NCBI GenBank assembly: GCA_003586115.2
Contig: QVOM02000103.1
Span: 9,841,677 to 9,905,676, forward strand
DNA: 64,000 nucleotides
Origin: Salvator merianae
Taxonomy: Eukaryota; Chordata; Lepidosauria; Squamata; Teiidae
Direction: 5' to 3'
The notes beneath the pieces are model-generated. The model made no database searches. It was not told where the DNA came from and saw only the letters and a program-made list of their open reading frames with translations. Both the position numbers and the translations under genes were made by a program. Of the stretch, positions 58,426-64,000 are shown one piece after another. Each line of letters begins with the position of its first letter. Position 1 is the first letter of the stretch.

Positions 58426-59136
58426 AGCCCTCTTCTAGCCACCAGGTTATGGACAATGGATTAATGCTATTTCCATCTCTGTTCCTGTGCCATGGCAACT
58501 GGAGGAGAAGAATTGTCCTTTTGCAGCCCTAAAACAGGAGCCAGGTAAAGGAGAGGAAGGCAACCAGGTGGAAATAGGGATCGAGTTATTTTGGTGTTCC
58601 ATTGAACTGGTTTTGTTACACTTTTAAACATTGAAAAAACCTAAAATAGTCCAGCATCATTGCTGAGCCAGTTCAACTTTGGACTTATTCCAGCATGAGC
58701 TGAGGGGGATTGGTGGAGTTCAAATGGAGACAAGTGCTGTGTATGCCGTTACAGTGGCAGAAAAGCTACCACCAAACTGACAGAATTTCAGAACAGCCCC
58801 CCTGGAACATCTCTGCAGGTGGAACACCATATACAGTGTCCAGGGAGACCAGCTAGGAACCAGAAATACATTCAGAAATTGGGCCACATACACGGGATGC
58901 AGCACAGAGCTCCAGGTGAAGGGTCAGCATAAGGAAAAGGCAGGAATCCAGGCACACACACCCATGGTGAGTCCTCCAATGGGGGCAACACGCACCCATG
59001 GTGAGTCCGCCAGTGGGGTAACCTCAGAATACTTTCTCCCAACTTATGAAAAAGTTGCTTCTTTTGGAGGATGGAAAAGAGATGTCTGCATCTGATGCAG
59101 GGACTTGCAGATGCCATGTTCCCTGGCCAACCCTAA
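58426..59136. other. Unclassified DNA with a two-unit tandem repeat
   Basis: At 58,959-59,022 a unit of about 32 bases beginning CACCCATGGTGAGTCC is present twice in tandem. Nothing else recognisable. Confidence 0.5.
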
Positions 59137-59344
59137 GGGCACATTCACACTCATTAAAAATGTATCTCTGTGGCAGCTTAGAGAAAGCTTAGAGCTGGTT
59201 CACAGGTGCGTCATTCACAGGCCAGGGATCCCCTTTCCCTTGGCTAGAAAAGGTAGACTAGTGATGGGATGAGAACACAGTGGCTCATGCTACCCTCTTT
59301 AAATCACTTTTGACCTTTTTTATTTGCTATGTGTGACCATAGCT
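59137..59344. mobile_element. 208-bp MITE
   Basis: Left GGGCACATTCACACTCATTA and inverse of right AGCTATGGTCACACATAGCA. The interior AGCTTAGAGCTGGTTC, AAAGGTAGACTAGTGATGGG and GATGAGAACACAGTGGC follows the plan of the 51.1, 55.8 and 62.8-kb copies. No TSD. Confidence 0.68.
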
Positions 59345-61324
59345 TGTCAGAACATGTGGATGGTGCCCAAGTCAGAAATGCCAGCATGGTTAACAGATAA
59401 AATCATGTAGGTTATTGGAGGAAAATAAGGCAACAGTTGCTCTACTAAACACATCTGTCTTCTCATACCTTCCAACATTTCAGAATCAGAAATAGTTACT
59501 TTTTTTTAATAAATAGAGTTTATATACAAATAAATAAACAAAAGTGGCAAGAATATAGGGAAGTGTCGAAATGCCATTCATTGAACACAAACAGTAGTTA
59601 GGGGCCAAGGACTGTTAGGTGCTTTTCCTAACATTCCTGGCTTTCTTCAGCATCACTCTCTTACATATGAAGTGGGGAAGTTACCTGCTTGCTCCGTGCA
59701 TTCTCACTGCCATTACAGTTTGTGGGTGGGAAAGCCCCTAACAGTCCTTGGCCTCCAACTGCCATTCATGTTTGACAAACAGCAGTTTGGCACATCTCTA
59801 CAAGAATAAAGACGTGAACTGCCACTGGTTTCTTCTAGGATGTTCTCCAACTTCTCAGTCTAGCCTACACACTTGCTATTTCCAGGTAGTCTCTCAACCA
59901 GGCCTTACCCTCCATAGCTTCCACAGCTGCACCTGCTTTTTTAAATGTGTGTGGATGCAGCCTAAGTCAGACAACATCAGGCAGAAGAAACTGAAATGCT
60001 GTTTCAACCTAACTTGTCTGAAAAGGGCCTTTATAAAAAATAAAGTAGGCTAGTCTTCTATGTAGAATGCCATCACTCACAATAAAGTCAGATTCAAATT
60101 TAATTAATTGTAGAACTTCTATTCCTGACTTCTATTCATATTCGGCTTTCATTTATGGAAGTTTTTGCTTGCAGTTTCAACAGAGCAATGTTGACACAGT
60201 TGTACTCTTTCAGCAGAAGGATTTCAGAAGCTACACAGATTAGAGTTCCTGCAGTGAAACTAGAGGTTAATCAGTTATATTAAGGTCACATCAACTACTT
60301 GAATAATCCTGGCAGTGAGAAATTGGTTTTAAGATGGGAAAAGACAAAACAAGCCCTTTGTTTAAAAGGTCTTCAAAATTTAATTTGAAGCCTTCTCTAG
60401 AACCAGCCTCCCCTCTTCTCCCACCCTTGGAGAGAAGTCCTCAAGAGGAGGAGCTCACTAGCTTTGCCTTTTCCATTCCTGAGTTGTGCAGCTGCACAGT
60501 CTCTTGGCGAGTCAAGAACAGGGAGTTTTAGAAAGGAGGGAGTGGGTGAAAGGTGGAAAAGAGTTCAGCCATGTTCACCCTTGAATACCTACTCAGATCA
60601 CTCATGGAACTTTCCAAGGCACTATCTTTTCTTTGTCCCAAATTTCCCAACTACACTTGCCTGTTTTCTTCCCATGAAAAGGGAAAGAAAAGGAGCCTAG
60701 CACCCTTTTCCTGGAGCTTATTTGTTTCTCACTCCAACTTTGTCTTGCTGATTGTCTGAGGAAGGCAGGCAGGCAGGCAATGGTTAGGAAGCTCTTTGCA
60801 GGTGCAGCTACAGAGAGCTGCAAGCAACAAAGGGGTTCATGCTCAAGCAATGGTGTCTCACATAACAGTGCATGGTGAGCATGTGAGTGAGCTGCCCTGC
60901 AGCTAAATGAGTAGAAATTGCTATGCATTACCAAGCTACCCATTGTGCTATAGTGCATCTGTGCATACTAGGAAAAGCTATGGTGACAACCTCACCTCCA
61001 ACTCCAAATTTGGATTTGTTGGTTTTCTATCAGGAGTCGGGAACTGAGATAGAAGTCTTGTCTCTCTTCATTAAATAAATTCTACATCCTGGGAAAGGGA
61101 TGACACTGGGATAACCAGAGAATGTTTCCAACTAGAAATCCCAAAAAACACCTTGCTGAAAAAGCTGGTTAAAGGGCTTTAAGGGGCATATTTATAGTAT
61201 GGAAAACAATGGGGCCATGGTCATGGTCATTCACCTCTTTTTGAAGGTGCACTTGGTTGTTCTAGTGAGTGAGATGGAGGAGCCAGAGGGAAGCATTCAG
61301 AAAATTGTACAAATTTTGTTTTTG
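59345..61324. other. Unclassified non-coding DNA with one MITE end
   Basis: TTTAAATGTGTGTGGATGCAG at about 59,941-59,961 is a MITE-type right end; no left mate was found. (GGCA)n lies near 60,763-60,779. No gene is seen. Confidence 0.45.
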
Positions 61325-61625
61325 CAACTTTTCGCATCAAAATGAAAATGACTTTTTTCACATTTATAGTTTTTGATCGAAACGAAACAGCCTCTGCTTT
61401 CGCAAAAATGAAATTTTTATTGAATTTTCACATTTTCACTGTGTTTAAACCATGGAAATGGCATTTTCAATGGCACTTTCAATTGGAAAAACATTGTGAA
61501 AACCACGAAAATGAATGTGGAAAATGCATTTTTCAACAGTGAAATTCGCTGATGAAGTGAAAATACAGATTTTCATTCGAAAGCGAAATGAATTTTTTTG
61601 TGTCATCCCGAATGGGAACACAAGC
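61325..61625. repeat. GAAAATG / CATTTTC-rich element
   Basis: About 300 bp in which GAAAATG, GAAATG and their inverses recur many times, ending near ATTCGAAAGCGAAATGAATT and GTCATCCCGAATGGG. It looks like one end of, or a whole, decayed palindromic transposon with low-complexity interior. Ends and TSD are not resolved. Reading frames here are rich in Phe/Lys/Asn and are artefacts. Confidence 0.5.
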
Positions 61626-61920
61626 AGTTTAATAACAAGAAACAATGCCCACTATCTTAGTGTCTGGTTTCTTAAAAAAAAAGAAAGAAAAACTGTAGAG
61701 AATGTGAGGGTTTGTATCTTTGGATTTTAAATATTTAAAATTAAAAGTTGAAAACTCACATTTGGGAAAAGGAGGGTTGTATAGCTTAAATAATGCTTGG
61801 ACTGGGCAGGATTTTGTGGGTAACCTATGAATTATTGTTCAAACCCTACAAAATAGTTCCAGAGGAGACAGAAGACAAAAGAAACACATACTAGGTTAGG
61901 ACTGTGGATCTATCCTTGTA
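61626..61920. other. Unclassified non-coding DNA
   Basis: Nothing recognisable. Confidence 0.4.
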
Positions 61921-62440
61921 CCTAGTCTGAAAGCTACAAATGATGCAAAATGCAATGGCCAGGATTTGGGGTTGGATACCTGCTTACACACACATTAAAC
62001 CTGCCATTAGGTGGCTATCCAGTACTGGCTCCCTGTTAGCTACCAGACTAGATTCAAGTTTTTATACTTAGGATACAAAGTCCTAAGTAACTTTGGACCA
62101 AGATACTTGCAAGATTACCTTTCCATTTATAGACCAGTAAGATTCCTGCAATCATCTGGAGATGTCCTGTGGCAGGTACTACCATTCCTGAATGATATCA
62201 GTGTCCTGCAGCAAAGTCTTTTCCACAGTAGTGCCTACACTCTAGAATGCTGTCCCCTTCAATGTTTGACCTGCATACGATCATCGTTGAAAACATTTCT
62301 GTTTCACCCAGATTTTCTCTTTACACCAATCAGTTTTTATTCCTATATTTAATATTCTATTGTTTTCATTGATTTTAGCCTTGTGTTTCATTTATAATTC
62401 AAACTGCTTTGGGTTTCTAAATGAATAAACAGTATAAAAA
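61921..62440 (+). mobile_element. L2-type LINE 3' end: ORF2 C-terminus plus 3' UTR
   Basis: The + strand gives MMQNAMARIWGW, then across a frameshift AIQYWLPVSYQTRFKFLYLG, YKVLSNFGPRYLQDYL. This matches the L2-clade C-terminal pattern Q-N-A-A-R, H-W-L-P-V-x-x-R-x-x-F-K and Y-K-A-L-x-G-x-x-P-x-Y-L. The 3' UTR ends in AT-rich DNA with AAATGAATAAACAGTATAAA near 62,420. Stops and shifts show it is inactive; 5'-truncated. Confidence 0.85.
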
Positions 62441-62811
62441 TGTTTTAAATATAACAACCACCAGCAGCCCCTGGTTTTAAGGGCAGGTGTTTGCAACCCG
62501 CAGGAAGTGGATGATTGCTGTTTGCGGGGCCTCCGTACTGTGTTTTGAATTCCAAACATTTACCCAGAAGAAGCTAATGGCATTCCACTTTTGTATCTGC
62601 CAAAAACCAGCCCTGCATGTATATGCCCAGGGCCATCCCCAACTTGATAGTACTACATTACTGGGATAATTGGAAGTTTTGTCGTCAAACAAAAAGGTAG
62701 CAATCTTAGGCAAATTATTTTGGAGAGAATTTGCAAATGATCAACTACCACAGTGCCATCTGACTCTGAAAAGGAGTCTTTGGTGACAGTTTGTATCTCC
62801 TCTTACGGGAA
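62441..62811. other. Unclassified DNA; contains the shared hAT-like piece
   Basis: 62,461-62,540 shares CCAGCAG...TTTAAGGG...GTTTGC-GGGCCTCCGTACT with 36,248-36,320. Nothing else recognisable. Confidence 0.45.
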
Positions 62812-63034
62812 GGATGCATTCATATCTAGCAAGAGAAGAGTCTCAAGAGCATCTTAGAGGCAGTAATATGTGGCACTTGTGTTCTCATCCCATCTCTGAT
62901 CTACCTTCTCTAGCCTAGAATGTTTGTGAGAGGGGGAGGGGCTGAATGGTGTGTGAACAATCCCACCTCCAAACAGGCTCAAAGCCATTCCAGGTCCAGA
63001 CAGAAGTGCTTTTTTACTGCATGTGAACACAGCC
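62812..63034. mobile_element. 223-bp MITE
   Basis: Left GGATGCATTCATATCTAGC and inverse of right GGCTGTGTTCACATGCAGTA. The interior CATCTTAGAGGCAGTAATATG, CTCATCCCATCTCTG and CTAGCCTAGAATGTTTGTG matches the outer MITE at 54.4 kb. Flanking triplets GAA and AAA may be a decayed TSD. Confidence 0.75.
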
Positions 63035-63199
63035 AAAATTTTTAAGCTTCCTTTTAATGGAAATGAAAATTTAATGTGCATGTAACAAAAGATTGCTTCT
63101 GTCTGAATGAAGACAACACAAACTTGGGGCAATGAAAGATCCAGAAAAGAGACTGTATTAGGTAGCAACTCACTAAGGAAGTATACTAAAAAAAAGAAA

Positions 63200-63720
63200 A
63201 GTTATTTATTTAATTTCTTTGCCATTATTTCCTCTGTCTTGACAGCAGAAGATCCGGGACAGAGCCTAGAGTCCATACTCAGTTTCTCAGGAAAGGAGCT
63301 GAAGACTGAAGGCAAAGTAGTTGTGACAAGCTAAGAAGCAGTAGGCCTTCCCAAAAAATTAAAATCTATCAAACTACCAGCTCTGGATGGCAACCACCCA
63401 GCTGTTAGTTACTAAGGAACTTAAAGATAAAATAGCAAACCTCTTAACAAAAATATGCAGGTTTTCACTAAACTCAGCTTCCATACCTGAGTCAGAAAGA
63501 AGCCAATGTGACATCAGTGTTTTTTCAAAGAGACTCCAAAGTGACCCAGAAAATTATAGGCCCGTCAACTTAATGTCTATTCCAGGGAAGCTAGCAAAAT
63601 TATTGAACACTTAGACTCACAGGCATTCTACATGGACAGCCAGTATTGGATTTTCCCTTTCAGGAGCTATCTCATTAACCTTGTAGAGTTTTTTGAGTGT
63701 CAATAAACATATGGATAACA
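63200..63720 (+). mobile_element. CR1 LINE reverse-transcriptase fragment
   Basis: The + strand encodes FFAIISSVLTAEDPG (the N-terminal F-F-A-S-V-F-T block), PALDGNHPA (S-A-G-P-D-G-I-H-P), LKDKIANLLTKI, DPENYRPVNLMSIPGKL (a reverse-transcriptase hallmark, D-P-x-N-Y-R-P-V-S-L-x-S-x-x-G-K) and then LINLVEFFE after a frameshift (C-L-T-N-L-I-x-F-x-D). These blocks are in the right order and spacing. It ends before the catalytic F-x-D-D motif. Frameshifts occur at about 63,335, 63,405 and 63,610. A dead internal fragment without either CR1 end. Confidence 0.88.
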
Positions 63721-63846
63721 GTAATCTCAACAAGTTCATGATTAAGTCCCCCACCAGAGATTACTGAGTCAGTTTAGCCGCAATGGAATAAAAGGAGAAT
63801 ATCCTATGAATAGACAACTGGTTAAGAAAGAGGCTCTTTATGTACT
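63721..63846. other. Unclassified, perhaps continuing CR1
   Basis: No clear protein similarity after 63,720. Confidence 0.35.
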
Positions 63847-63995
63847 GCATCTTATTCCAGGATATATCCCAGATATATGCCGCCTGGATGCTAGTGCAGA
63901 CTATGGCAGGCCCTGCCTGGGGCTTGTCACAGTCTGTACTAGCATGTGGATGGCAGGCCCCTATTCCAGAATATATCCCAGAATAAGGTCCAGTG
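63847..63995. mobile_element. About 149-bp hairpin MITE at the window edge
   Basis: Left CTTATTCCAGGATATATCCC and inverse of right CTTATTCTGGGATATATTCT. Inner arms CTAGTGCAGACTATG and inverse CTAGTACAGACTGTG also pair, so the whole element folds back. A partial relative lies at 23,165-23,260 in opposite orientation. TSD not resolved. Confidence 0.8.
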
Positions 63996-64000
63996 AGGAA

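Overview
This window looks like squamate reptile (lizard or snake) nuclear DNA, either intergenic or inside a very large intron. I find no protein-coding exon, no functional RNA gene and no bacterial-type feature that I can support. The lineage call rests on the repeats: a Sauria-like tRNA-derived SINE, CR1 copies ending in TTCTTATG repeats, L2-type and L1-type LINE fragments, and AT-rich 'TTTATATGCCGCC' LINE/SINE tails. The species and the neighbouring gene cannot be told from the sequence.

The window is dominated by non-autonomous DNA transposons. Many share termini of the type GGCC-TGTTYGCACTTA, GGCCACGGTCACAC or GGCTGCATCCACACAT. Where target-site duplications (TSDs) can be read they are 3 bp, as in PIF/Harbinger-type elements, but the superfamily call is inference. 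Main examples: a 1.53-kb family with two complete copies (25,921-27,446 and 47,881-49,413), a shorter copy (31,411-32,600) and a partial copy (56,913-57,474); two 2.1-kb foldback elements (11,105-13,257 and 15,436-17,511); and numerous 150-620-bp hairpin MITEs (3.1, 6.2, 20.9, 40.4, 43.0, 51.1, 52.1, 54.4, 55.8, 59.1, 62.8 and 63.9 kb). One 171-bp MITE at 8.7 kb has an 8-bp TSD and is hAT-like.

Layout. 1-11 kb: mostly unclassified DNA with a GGAA/GAAA microsatellite, two MITEs, a truncated CR1 (4,591-5,411) and the hAT MITE. 11-17.5 kb: the two foldback elements. 17.5-29.5 kb: unclassified DNA, two copies of an unnamed repeat (19.8 and 28.3 kb), an internal tandem repeat and the first 1.5-kb element. 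29.5-32.6 kb: an 11-N assembly gap flanked by two 1,245-bp copies about 99.5% identical, most likely an unmerged contig or haplotype overlap. 32.6-47.9 kb: unclassified DNA, an L2 reverse-transcriptase fragment, a long hairpin and the SINE. 47.9-50.6 kb: a nested cluster (an L1 ORF2 piece inside a 1.5-kb element, then an L1-like 3' end inside a MITE with its TSD still visible). 50.6-64 kb: dense MITEs, one apparently inserted in a relative, plus CR1 and L2 fragments.

There is no operon-like cooperation here. The window mainly records successive, sometimes nested, transposon insertions. The points most worth a second look are the false duplication at the gap, the two foldback elements with iterated internal blocks, the L1 fragment inside a DNA transposon, and the shared-terminus supergroup.
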